Origin: an uncultured Bacilli bacterium
Lineage (GTDB): Bacteria; Bacillota_I; Bacilli_A; RFN20; CAG-826
Direction of reading: 5' to 3'
Length of the DNA: 64,000 bases
NCBI GenBank assembly: GCA_944363565.1
Contig: CALVUI010000002.1
Span: 62,001 to 126,000, forward strand
In this document: positions 1 to 8,527 of the stretch, in pieces
Layout: each line of letters begins with the position of its first letter
Position numbering within the stretch: the first letter of the stretch is position 1
Notes under the pieces: model-generated
What the model saw: the letters and a program-made list of their open reading frames with translations, nothing else
Databases searched by the model: none
Told to the model about the DNA's origin: nothing
Made by a program: the position numbers and the translations under genes

Positions 1-737
1 GAACACCGGTACAAAGCAAACGCGAAGGAGTCGGAGGTGGCAAGGACGGCATCGAGGTCAGGGTGGCTTGACAAATATTCGTCGGCCCTGCGGCACTCCT
101 CCCCGTGCATGAAGTCCTGGTACCAGGAAAGGTCCTCGAGGCTATGGGAAGCCACGAAGTCCAAATAGGCGTCGTGGCGCCTCGTCACCTCGGAAGGCAC
201 CTTCGGGCAGCCCCCGATGAAGCCGATGCGGCGGTAGCCCTTTCCGTAAAGGTACTCGAGGGCCTTGGCCGAGGCTTCGTAGTTGTCGGAGGTGATGCAG
301 GGAACCTTCCCCACCACCCGGTCGATGGTGACCATGGGGATGGAAAGGGTCGATTCTTCGAGGGGTTTATGAGTGACGATGATGAGGCCGTCGATTTGCT
401 TGCGGGAGACCAGCTGTTCCAACTGGCCTTCCCGTTCGCTTAGTATGACGAGCTTGCTAAGGTCCTCGCCCCCGGCCTCGTAGAGGGCTTTTTCGAGGGC
501 CTCGGCGAACTTGGAGAAGAAGGGGTGGCTCAGCATCGGCACGCAGAGGGCAAGGGTGTAGCTTTTATTGAGCTTAAGCATCCTCCCAAGGCTATTGGGT
601 TCGTAGTTCAGTTCCTTGATGGCCTCGCCGATCTTCTCGGCGTTGGCCTTCGAAACATAACCCGACCCGTTGAGGTAACGGGAAACCGTGGACTTCCCGA
701 CCCCGGCCTTCTTTGCGACGTCAACGATGCTTGCCAT
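1..737 (-). CDS. LacI-family transcriptional regulator, C-terminus cut by window edge
   Basis: DNA-binding repressor, probably of the fructan operon it closes. The first 25 residues form a typical LacI helix-turn-helix (MASIVDVAKKAGVGKSTVSR, then a YLNGSGYVS hinge start), followed by a periplasmic-binding-protein-like effector domain with IGFIGGCPK and ATSDSFAFAL segments. The ATG at 737 has a good Shine-Dalgarno (AGGAGA) nine bases upstream. The gene lies 34 bases after the membrane-anchored surface protein and is the last visible gene of the operon that starts at 14115, so it would be made with its targets. The two palindromes ahead of the operon are its likely operators (inference). The distal part of the ligand domain lies outside the window, so the effector cannot be judged. 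ScrR/SacR-like sugar repressors are the nearest comparison I can offer. Confidence 0.93.
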   Translation of the reverse strand, partial: MASIVDVAKKAGVGKSTVSRYLNGSGYVSKANAEKIGEAIKELNYEPNSLGRMLKLNKSYTLALCVPMLSHPFFSKFAEALEKALYEAGGEDLSKLVILSEREGQLEQLVSRKQIDGLIIVTHKPLEESTLSIPMVTIDRVVGKVPCITSDNYEASAKALEYLYGKGYRRIGFIGGCPKVPSEVTRRHDAYLDFVASHSLEDLSWYQDFMHGEECRRADEYLSSHPDLDAVLATSDSFAFALYRC

Positions 738-771
738 ACCACTTCTCCTACTTTGTTTTACTTATTATGCC

Positions 772-2859
772 TCAATTGGCCTTCTTCTTTTTGCAAAGAA
801 CGATGCCGCCGGCTAAGAGTCCGAGGACCGCGAGGGCGCCGCAGGAGAGGATGGCGATGAGGGTATTGTCATCGGCCATGGCCCCTTGGAAAAGGGCGTT
901 CCCCGAAGCGTCGGTTTGCCGTATGCGGGCATAATTGGCGAGGGATTCCCCGACCGTGCAGTCGGTGGTGATTTCCGAGGTGATGGCGGCCCCGACGTAG
1001 TTGAAGTCCTTCGTGGCGTCGACGATTGCCTTGGCCTCGGAACCGAGGGTCAGGTATTCCTGATACAGCGTTTCCAAAGTGGCGTCATAGACGTTTTGGG
1101 CATCGCAGTAGGTGAAGTTCTTGCCAAGGGCCCGGAAGGTATCGAAGTACTTCTCGAGGAAGGTGTAGGCGGTATTTACCAAGGTATTGGCGCCCGGCTC
1201 GAATTCATTTGGAATGGCCGCGTGCTCAATGGTACCGAGTTTATTTTGGGTGAGAACATCCACCCCGAAAGCCGGGACTTCTTCGTAGTAAGTCACGACT
1301 TCGTCAAAGAAGGCCACGGCCCAGTCATTAGGCATCGAGCCATCGTCTTCCAACTCGACGTAGAGATTTTTCCCGAGGTGTTCGGAAAGGTCGATGAGGT
1401 ATTTGACCATCGTCCCTTGACGGTTGCCACTAGCGACCGACGGGAACGAATCTCCGGAATAGGCGGTATTGGTTACCGTTTTGATGAGCTGGTTTTCACC
1501 AACAGTGTAGACGTTGACTTTGGCCGCCCGTCCACCCATGCGGACGCTGATGAAGCCGGACCCGCCGAGAGTGAAATTGCTGCTCTTGATGGCATAACCC
1601 TCAGCCTCGACGGTGTTAGCCTTCCAACCATCGAAGTGGAAGGAACCATGCTGGTTGTAAGGAACCTGCTCGACCCAGTAATAGGAATCACTGATTACGG
1701 CCGCGGAAACATCGACTTTCCCCTTGGAAACGGTCCAGCCGTCCATGTTGCCGGTTTCGAAGTCACCGTTGACGATTTCGTTGTCATAGTTGACATCCGA
1801 TGAAACGCAAAAGCGGATCTTGGTCGTGGATTTTTGTCCGGCGGCGTCGGCATAACCCACGGTGAACTCATAAGTACCGTCTTCAAGGACGAGAGCGGAT
1901 AAATCGAGTCCTTCCAAGGAATAAGGAGAACCGTCTTTGGTCGCGCCTTCAATGGTCTCCACCAATTCGTTGCGCGAAGTGCCGTCGTCGATGACCTCGA
2001 TCTGCGCGAGATAGTCGTGCAGGTTGATGGTCTGTGGAGTCAATTGGATATCGAGGGCATAGCCATCGACATCGGCAATGACCGGGGCATCCCCGCCTAA
2101 GCTCGGGAACCGCATTTGGTTGTAGTACAGGTTCTGATAAGCTGGTTGGGCTATCGGGTCGGCCGAAGCGGTCGTATCGGCGAATTCCCGCAATTCCGCA
2201 ATCTTTGCGAGGATATCGTCTTCTTCGAGGTTGATTTCGAAATCATCTACGATAACGGCTTTAAATGCATCGGAAGAAGGGTTGTCGACGATGGTGAAAT
2301 AAAGATTTTGGCCGATGTAATCGCTGACTTCGACAATGTAAGTGATAAGAGATTGGGCAAGCGCGGGATCGGAGAAGTAGACGTTGCTTTGTTTGATCAA
2401 CTCACTGCCCGTTTCGGCATCGTTGATGGCGACATAAAAGTTGTTCTGGTCTTTGCCGCCCGCCAACATGAACGAAACGAAGCTGCGGCCGTCCCCATCT
2501 TCGTCAATGACGCTGAAGGTCTCACTCCTTAGGGTGCCAGTGAGATCTTCGATGTAAAAGGTACTAATGGCGTATTCCCCATCCATGAAAACATGGCGGC
2601 CTGTCCAATAAGTACCACCGGTGGCGGCGGATATGACCGAGCGAGTATCGCTCCAAACATCACCGGAGATTATTTCCCACCCGGTGAGATCGCCGGTTTC
2701 GAAACCGCCGTTGGTGAGGGTTGTCACCGGCGTGGTGCCGGTGGCGTTTCCGTCAGATGCCCTAACCCCTTCGGGGGCCTTGACTCCCACCGCGAGGAGG
2801 GAGCCGAAGGCCAACACCGGAAGAGAGGAGAGCATCAATATGGTCTTTTTCTTGTTCAT
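772..2859 (-). CDS. Surface-anchored protein with two fructan-locus carbohydrate-binding-like modules
   Basis: 695-residue exported protein. It has a signal peptide (MNKKKTILMLSSLPVLAFGS) and a C-terminal hydrophobic segment followed by CKKKKAN, so it is probably held in the membrane by its tail; no LPxTG motif is visible. Two modules of roughly 150-190 residues begin NGGFETGDLTGW and NGDFETGNMDGW, the style of galactose-binding-like CBM folds, with an Ig/cadherin-like stretch between them. A helical region precedes the anchor. The start at 2859 is preceded by AAAGGGG. A longer in-frame start is possible but would run back into the upstream gene. It closely parallels the C-terminal part of the lipoprotein just upstream, which suggests duplication. 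Role inferred from context: binding of fructan at the cell surface. No catalytic motif was seen. Confidence 0.85.
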   Translation of the reverse strand: MNKKKTILMLSSLPVLAFGSLLAVGVKAPEGVRASDGNATGTTPVTTLTNGGFETGDLTGWEIISGDVWSDTRSVISAATGGTYWTGRHVFMDGEYAISTFYIEDLTGTLRSETFSVIDEDGDGRSFVSFMLAGGKDQNNFYVAINDAETGSELIKQSNVYFSDPALAQSLITYIVEVSDYIGQNLYFTIVDNPSSDAFKAVIVDDFEINLEEDDILAKIAELREFADTTASADPIAQPAYQNLYYNQMRFPSLGGDAPVIADVDGYALDIQLTPQTINLHDYLAQIEVIDDGTSRNELVETIEGATKDGSPYSLEGLDLSALVLEDGTYEFTVGYADAAGQKSTTKIRFCVSSDVNYDNEIVNGDFETGNMDGWTVSKGKVDVSAAVISDSYYWVEQVPYNQHGSFHFDGWKANTVEAEGYAIKSSNFTLGGSGFISVRMGGRAAKVNVYTVGENQLIKTVTNTAYSGDSFPSVASGNRQGTMVKYLIDLSEHLGKNLYVELEDDGSMPNDWAVAFFDEVVTYYEEVPAFGVDVLTQNKLGTIEHAAIPNEFEPGANTLVNTAYTFLEKYFDTFRALGKNFTYCDAQNVYDATLETLYQEYLTLGSEAKAIVDATKDFNYVGAAITSEITTDCTVGESLANYARIRQTDASGNALFQGAMADDNTLIAILSCGALAVLGLLAGGIVLCKKKKAN

Positions 2860-2884
2860 TGATTTTCCCCTTTCAATTGGTTTC

Positions 2885-5128
2885 CTACATTTCGCTGGCC
2901 CAGCGATAAGGAATGTCGACGTTGACGCCGTTTTGGCTAACGGTGTCGCGCATCGAGCCGATATCAACCGCCGAAGCGTAGTAGGTCTTGATGTCGTCGA
3001 AGAAGCCCACGCCCCAATCGGCGGTGCCATTGTCGACGAGTTCGATGTAGAGGTTTTGCCCCATGTATTCCCGGACATCGGCCACGTAGGGAACCATGGT
3101 CCCGGTGAAGGAACCGTCGGCGATGTAGGGGAAGGGCGGGGTGGCGCTATTGAAGGCCGAGTTGTAGTAGGTGGCTAGGAGGTCGCCGGATTCGGTCCTG
3201 AGGTTCACGTAAGCCGTGCGTCCCCCGATCTTGAAGCTGATGTAACCGGAGCCTCCGAGGGTAAAGACGGTGCTGCGGATGGTGTAGGTATCGGCTTCGG
3301 CCGCCGCGGTCCAGCCGTTCCAGAACCAGGTCCCCTGCTTGTTGAAGGGGATTTCCTCGGCCCAGAAGACGGTTTCGCTACTTATCGCGGTCGCGAGGTT
3401 CGCGGTCCCGGCCACGAGTTCCCAGCCGCTGGCATCGCCGGTTTCGAAGTCTCCGTTTTCGATGGTGTTGGAGTAACTGAGGTCTTCGATGGTGGTGATG
3501 CGGATACGGGTGGTCGTCGACTGCCCATAGGCATCGCTGATCTTCACCTCATAGACGTACTCCCCGGCCGTCGACATGTCGACGGAAGCGGGGTTGCTGA
3601 CGTCGACCGTACTCCCGTCGCAAGACCCGGAAACGATTTCCCGCTTCAGGTCATCGGAGGAAGTGTAGTCGTCGGTGGCTTCTATCCTCGAAAGATAGGT
3701 AAGGAGGCTATAGGTGCCGGGAGACATCTTTAGGTCGAGGGCGTAACCGCCGCTTTCCTTGACCGCCGGGGCACTACCGGCAAGCGGGAAGCTCATCCCG
3801 CCGTTATAGAGGGCCTGGAGGGCCTTGTTTGTGTCGTCGTGGGCGGAAGGATTGCCGCTGGCCCAGGCTTTCTTTTCGGCGATGCTTGATTCGAGTTCGG
3901 CAAGGCTCAGGTTGATGCGGAAGTCGTCGACCTCGATGCCGGCGAAGCCGCCGCCGCTAGCCCCGTCGACGACCGAGAAGTAGAGGACGTCACCTATGTA
4001 GTCGGATACGTCGAGGTAGTAGGTGACGAGCCCTTGGGCCAAGGTCGGATCTTTGAAGGCGATGTTGGCTTGCCGCATCAGTTCGATGCCGGTGCTGCCG
4101 TCGACCACGGCCACGTAGTTGGAGGCATCGCGTCCGCCACCGATCATGAAGGAGACGTAACTATGCCCGTCCCCGTCTTCGTCGGTGACGGTGAACTTCT
4201 CGCTCCTGATGGCCCCGGTCAGTTCTTCGCTCACGAAGCTGGAGAGGAAGTAACTACCTTCCCCGAAGTATTCGCGGGCTTCTTCCCAGTAGGTGCCTTT
4301 GCTATCCATCAAAAGGCCGGCTTGCTTGAAGACGGTGCCGCTCGTGGAAAGCCAATAGGAGGTATCGCCGGTTTCGAAGTTCCCGTTGCGAAGCTTCGTC
4401 ACCGGGGGATCCTGGTCGATGGGCTCCTGTTTGTTCGCGTACAAGGCGTCCTCGCGCTCCACCATCGCGTCGTTGAACTCGGTGAGGCTATTAAGGACCT
4501 TGAAGTCGTCGAGGTTGCAGAAGGAATAGTCTTCGTAACTCGAGCCGATGTCGTTGTCCGTGACCTTGATGTAGATGAACTTATCGAGGTAGGCCGAGAG
4601 ATCGACGACGTTGCGGATGAGGTGGCTGGTGATGCCCTCTCCGTCGAAATCGGCATTGGTAAGCTTGGTCAGGCTTTCCTCTCCCCCGTTCGCGGTAAAG
4701 CTCAAGGGGGTGTCGTTCCCGACCTCGTAGAACTCAATGTAGCAAAGGTCGGCGTTTTTCATGGCCCCCATCTTCAGGGCGATTTGTCCGATGCCCCCGA
4801 GGATGAAGGGGTCGCTTTGCATGGTCCCGGTGAAGGAGGCCAAGGAGTAGGTACCCCCGGCATAGACGTAGGTTCCCTCCTTGTCGGCCAACACCCCGTC
4901 GCTAAAGGCGGTCAGATCGCTGACGTCGTCTTCGACGAAGGCGCCGGAGCCTCCGGCCGTCCAGCCTTCGAGGCCGTTTTCGAAACTGCCGTTGACGATG
5001 CTGGTCGGAAGATTGCCCGTATCAACGGAAGTACCGGTCGACCCGGGGTCGGATCCCGCGGGTGCGGTTTCGCAGGCCGCCAAAACGAGCAGGGCCGGCA
5101 AGAGGGGTATGAGGATTTTCTTGGACAT
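2885..5128 (-). CDS. Lipoprotein with three carbohydrate-binding-like modules
   Basis: 747-residue lipoprotein with lipobox VLAAC about 20 residues in. Three modules start NGSFENGLEGW, NGNFETGDTSYW and NGDFETGDASGW. An Ig-like stretch lies between the second and third, and the protein ends shortly after the third. The last two modules plus the Ig-like part are paralogous to the next gene downstream (772-2859). The start ATG overlaps the stop of the cytosolic GH32 gene (ATGA), so translation is coupled. With no catalytic residues in sight and a position among three fructanases, it is probably a non-catalytic surface fructan-binding protein, comparable in role to SusD/SusE-type or CBM66 proteins. 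That role is inference, and the CBM family is not assigned. Confidence 0.85.
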   Translation of the reverse strand: MSKKILIPLLPALLVLAACETAPAGSDPGSTGTSVDTGNLPTSIVNGSFENGLEGWTAGGSGAFVEDDVSDLTAFSDGVLADKEGTYVYAGGTYSLASFTGTMQSDPFILGGIGQIALKMGAMKNADLCYIEFYEVGNDTPLSFTANGGEESLTKLTNADFDGEGITSHLIRNVVDLSAYLDKFIYIKVTDNDIGSSYEDYSFCNLDDFKVLNSLTEFNDAMVEREDALYANKQEPIDQDPPVTKLRNGNFETGDTSYWLSTSGTVFKQAGLLMDSKGTYWEEAREYFGEGSYFLSSFVSEELTGAIRSEKFTVTDEDGDGHSYVSFMIGGGRDASNYVAVVDGSTGIELMRQANIAFKDPTLAQGLVTYYLDVSDYIGDVLYFSVVDGASGGGFAGIEVDDFRINLSLAELESSIAEKKAWASGNPSAHDDTNKALQALYNGGMSFPLAGSAPAVKESGGYALDLKMSPGTYSLLTYLSRIEATDDYTSSDDLKREIVSGSCDGSTVDVSNPASVDMSTAGEYVYEVKISDAYGQSTTTRIRITTIEDLSYSNTIENGDFETGDASGWELVAGTANLATAISSETVFWAEEIPFNKQGTWFWNGWTAAAEADTYTIRSTVFTLGGSGYISFKIGGRTAYVNLRTESGDLLATYYNSAFNSATPPFPYIADGSFTGTMVPYVADVREYMGQNLYIELVDNGTADWGVGFFDDIKTYYASAVDIGSMRDTVSQNGVNVDIPYRWASEM

Positions 5129-6486
5129 CAATCGGTCCCTCCTTTTACTAGGGCGCGGCATGAGGAGTCCTTGATCATCATCGGCCCGGCGGCAAGTAAC
5201 CGCGGTGGAAGATAGGTGAAATAGGTCATGGAGAAGGTGTATTCCCCTTCCCCGAGCACCATTTCGATAACCGAGTTGTCGATCACGATGTCGAGACGAA
5301 AGTCGGCGAGGTTGCCCTTGAGGGGGGCGTAACGAACCCGGCTCAAGCTCCCGTCCGACTCGTGGACGCTTTTCTCCATCCTTTCGCGCTTGACCTCCAG
5401 GATCCTTTCCTCGGGGAGGAAGCGGAGGCTTAGGCCGTCGTGGATGTACAAAACCCCGCCCCTTGAGACATCAAGGGTCAGGCGCAACCGGCAGGAAGAA
5501 GGGAGGCTATCCCCGGGCAAGAAGTCGAAGTCCTCTTCGTAACGCTCGAGGGCGTCGACGAATTTCTGGCGGATTTCGTCGCCATGGAGGCTTATTTCCC
5601 TGGTCAAGACCAAACCCCCGGCATAGCCTTCCTCGGAGGAGGGGTAGTCGCGGTCCCACATGTTGTTCCAGGCGCTTAGATACACGTGCCCGTCATGGCT
5701 CAGGGTCTGGGCGGCGTAGAAGTCGAAGCCCTTGTCGAATTCCCTCTCCTCGCTACTGGCGATGAACTTCCCGGAGGTGAAGTCGACCTTGCCGAGGACA
5801 TAGACCGAACTATGGACGTTTTGGAAAGAGCACTTCCCGTCCCGGGGCCGGAACTGAGGGCTATAAAGAAGGAGGGCCGTCTCCCCGAAGAAGACGAGGT
5901 CGGGACATTCCATCATCCCTTCCCCGGCATCGGGGCGGGCGTAGAATTCGCTGTAGAAGGAAAGGGTTTGCGGGGTTAATCCCCGAAATAGCAGCAAAGT
6001 GGCCCCGTCGAGGACGTGCCGTCCCCCGATGAGGGCGTAGTAATACCCCTCGTGGTAGAAGAGCTTGGGATCGCGGAAGTCCCGAAGGCTATATTTTTCC
6101 GGCAGTTCGTCGCGCCCGATGATGGGGTTGGCAGGATAGTCGCCGTAAGTCACCCCGTCCTTGCTTAAGGCCAAGGCCTGGCGCTGGCTATCCTCGTCGG
6201 AAACCGTGTACATCAGGAGGTGGCCCCCTTCGTACTCGATGGCGGAACCGGAGAAGCAGCCGTTGGGCTTCTTGTAGGGTTCGTCGGGATATAAGGCGAT
6301 ACCCGCGTCCGAGAAAAGCACGAGGTCCTCGGAGACGTAGTGGGCCCAGTGCATGGGACCCCAACAGGTATCGTAGGGATTATGCTGGGCGAAAAGATGG
6401 TAACGACCCCCGAAATAGGAAAAGCCATTGGGGTCGTTCATCCAGCCCCTATCCGGGGTTATGTGGAAAAGGGGCCTATAGCTCAT
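5128..6486 (-). CDS. Cytosolic GH32 beta-fructosidase (sucrose/oligofructose hydrolase)
   Basis: About 452 residues with no signal peptide, so cytosolic. GH32 enzymes cleave beta-fructosides with retention through a five-bladed propeller. Signatures seen: WMNDPNG near residue 15-21, whose Asp is the nucleophile; FRDPK, the transition-state stabiliser; and ECPD, the acid/base Glu. Length fits sucrose-6-phosphate hydrolase or intracellular fructosidases. I chose the ATG at 6486 (MSYRPLFHITP, with GAGG upstream) because it shortens the overlap with the preceding gene. An ATG at 6504 with GGAG is a real alternative that adds six residues. The downstream lipoprotein is stop/start coupled. In this operon it most likely breaks down fructo-oligosaccharides brought in by the ABC importer. 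Confidence 0.93.
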   Translation of the reverse strand: MSYRPLFHITPDRGWMNDPNGFSYFGGRYHLFAQHNPYDTCWGPMHWAHYVSEDLVLFSDAGIALYPDEPYKKPNGCFSGSAIEYEGGHLLMYTVSDEDSQRQALALSKDGVTYGDYPANPIIGRDELPEKYSLRDFRDPKLFYHEGYYYALIGGRHVLDGATLLLFRGLTPQTLSFYSEFYARPDAGEGMMECPDLVFFGETALLLYSPQFRPRDGKCSFQNVHSSVYVLGKVDFTSGKFIASSEEREFDKGFDFYAAQTLSHDGHVYLSAWNNMWDRDYPSSEEGYAGGLVLTREISLHGDEIRQKFVDALERYEEDFDFLPGDSLPSSCRLRLTLDVSRGGVLYIHDGLSLRFLPEERILEVKRERMEKSVHESDGSLSRVRYAPLKGNLADFRLDIVIDNSVIEMVLGEGEYTFSMTYFTYLPPRLLAAGPMMIKDSSCRALVKGGTD

Positions 6487-8527
6487 GTCCGACCTCGATG
6501 TCATGGGCGACTCCGCTTAAAGAAGAAGAACCGCCTTCGCGGTAGAAGGAAATGCCGCTTCCTTCCTCGTCGGGGTAATAAAGGCCGCTCATCGTGTAGT
6601 AGCCGCCGTTAACGAACACTTCGCAGCAAGAAACGTCGAGGAAGATCTCGAGGGTGATCTTCCCGTCCACCGGTTCGACCCGGGCGTAGCGCCGGTGCTT
6701 CTCCCCATCCCCCGTATTCGCCACAATCGGGAAGGGCGAATCCTCGCGGTCGAGGACCAAAAGCCCCTCGGCTCCGTCGTAATAAAGACGGAGGGCGTGC
6801 TCCTGGGAAGCGAAGAGCTCGAAGCCGGCCTTGCCGTATCCCAAGGAAGAAACGTCGATTTCCGCGTAGATGTGCTTCGTGTTGCCGGAAATCGGGAGTT
6901 GCGTGGTCGAAGTGCCGCTAGGGACGGAAATTTCCGTTTCGTTTCGGTAATAATCCCGCAGTTCCCTGATCGGTTCTTGGTAAACGTGCCCGTCCCTCAG
7001 GGTTATTTCCCTCGGCAAGGTCACTTCCCCGGTCCAGCCATAGGCACTGGAGGCGTTGGAGCGGTCCCACATGTTCATCCAGCCTAAAAGCAAGGTCCTC
7101 TCCTCTTCTTGGTAAACCTGGGTGGCGTAGAAGTCGAAGCCCTTGTCGAGCTCCTGCATGTAACCCGGTCCTCCGTCATTGACGAAATTCCCGGTCGCGT
7201 GGTCCAAGTCCCCGACCATGTAGGTGACCGAATGGGTGTTTTGGTAGGAAGCCTTGTCGGCGTCCCTGACATTTTGGGGGGAAGAGAAAACCACGGCCTT
7301 TTCGCCCATGAGGGCCAAGCCCGGGCATTCGAAGATGCCGCCTCCGGTTTCCGTCCCTTCGTAAATGGGGCCGACCGAGCGCCAGCTCAATAAGTCGCTC
7401 GAGGAATAAAGCCCGAGCAATCCCCCGCCCCGCGGGCTCTTGGAGCCGATGACCGCGTAGTAACGGCCCTCGTGTTCATAGACGAAGGGATCGCGGAAGT
7501 CGTTGATGCCGCTTCCGAGGTTCAGGGAAGAAGGAATGACGGGATTGAGGCTCCTTTTGCTGAAGTTGAGGCCATCGTAGGAAGTGGCGAGGGACTGGGT
7601 TTGGGCACCGCTAGGGGAAACGGAGGTATAAAGAAGTTCGAGGGAGCCGTTTTTCACCACCGCCCCGCCGGAGAAGCAGCCGCCGCGGTCATAGTCCTCG
7701 TCGGGGGCCAGGGCCACCGGGAGGTGTTCCCATTTCACCAGGTCCTTGCTACGGGCATGGCCCCAATGCATGGTGTCCCAATTCGGGGAATAGGGATTGT
7801 GCTGATAGAACAGGTGGTAGTAACCGTCGTAATAAGTGAAGCCGTTGGGATCGTTCATCCAGCCGGTCGGAGGCATGAGGTGGTAGGCGTGGCGGTAGGT
7901 GTCGGAGATTAGAGGCGCTGCCTTCTCGACGTAGTCCTGGGCATCGTCCAGCAAGGTCCCGAGGTCATCTTCGAGGGTCGAATCGAGTTCGAGTCCGTCG
8001 AAGAGCAAGTAGTTGTAGCCGTCGTTCCCATAGTCTTGGTCCACGAGGCGTAGACGCAATGTTTCTCCCACATACTGCTTGGCCTCGAGGTGCTGGCGGT
8101 ACATCTTCTTGGACGGAAAGTCTTCATCGAAGAGGATGTTTCCTTGGCTAAGCAGGACCTCCCCTTCTTCGTCAATAAGTTCCACCCGGCAAAGGTTTTC
8201 GTCCTTGCCTCCGCCTAGCAAATAGGAAACGCGGCCGTTTCCCTTGAGGACGAAGGGTTCCGAGGTCAAGGTGCCGGTGGCCCCCTCTCCCCCTAGTTCC
8301 CCGTCGTAGTAGAAGGTTCCTTCCACCCTTAAGCGCAGGGCATCGCTCCCGGCCAACGAGATGGTGGCGAAGGAAAAGGCCGCCCCTTCCGCTACCCATC
8401 CTTCGTAGGAGCCAAGCTCGAATCCGGGGTTGCTCAAAACGCTTCCTCCAGTAGAGGAGGAAGCCCCCGGGGCACAGGAAGGGAGGCAGAGAAAGAGTGA
8501 GAAAAGAAGGGGAAGCTTTTTATTCAT
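6476..8527 (-). CDS. GH32 fructanase lipoprotein with N-terminal binding module
   Basis: 683-residue lipoprotein with lipobox LPSC at about residue 15-18. Residues about 30-180 form one module of the NPGFELGSYEGW type shared with the two surface proteins of this locus. Then comes a full GH32 catalytic region with WMNDPNG (nucleophile D226), FRDPF and ECPG, and a C-terminal beta-sandwich rich in Asp/Gly. It is an extracellular, membrane-tethered beta-fructanase (levanase/inulinase type); exo or endo action cannot be told. The start overlaps the stop of the preceding GH32 gene by eight bases. No clear Shine-Dalgarno is seen, which suggests translational coupling. Confidence 0.93.
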   Translation of the reverse strand: MNKKLPLLFSLFLCLPSCAPGASSSTGGSVLSNPGFELGSYEGWVAEGAAFSFATISLAGSDALRLRVEGTFYYDGELGGEGATGTLTSEPFVLKGNGRVSYLLGGGKDENLCRVELIDEEGEVLLSQGNILFDEDFPSKKMYRQHLEAKQYVGETLRLRLVDQDYGNDGYNYLLFDGLELDSTLEDDLGTLLDDAQDYVEKAAPLISDTYRHAYHLMPPTGWMNDPNGFTYYDGYYHLFYQHNPYSPNWDTMHWGHARSKDLVKWEHLPVALAPDEDYDRGGCFSGGAVVKNGSLELLYTSVSPSGAQTQSLATSYDGLNFSKRSLNPVIPSSLNLGSGINDFRDPFVYEHEGRYYAVIGSKSPRGGGLLGLYSSSDLLSWRSVGPIYEGTETGGGIFECPGLALMGEKAVVFSSPQNVRDADKASYQNTHSVTYMVGDLDHATGNFVNDGGPGYMQELDKGFDFYATQVYQEEERTLLLGWMNMWDRSNASSAYGWTGEVTLPREITLRDGHVYQEPIRELRDYYRNETEISVPSGTSTTQLPISGNTKHIYAEIDVSSLGYGKAGFELFASQEHALRLYYDGAEGLLVLDREDSPFPIVANTGDGEKHRRYARVEPVDGKITLEIFLDVSCCEVFVNGGYYTMSGLYYPDEEGSGISFYREGGSSSLSGVAHDIEVGHEL

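Noticed and set aside
772-2859. Sortase-anchored surface protein
   Set aside because: No LPxTG-like motif before the C-terminal hydrophobic segment; retention by the membrane span is more likely.
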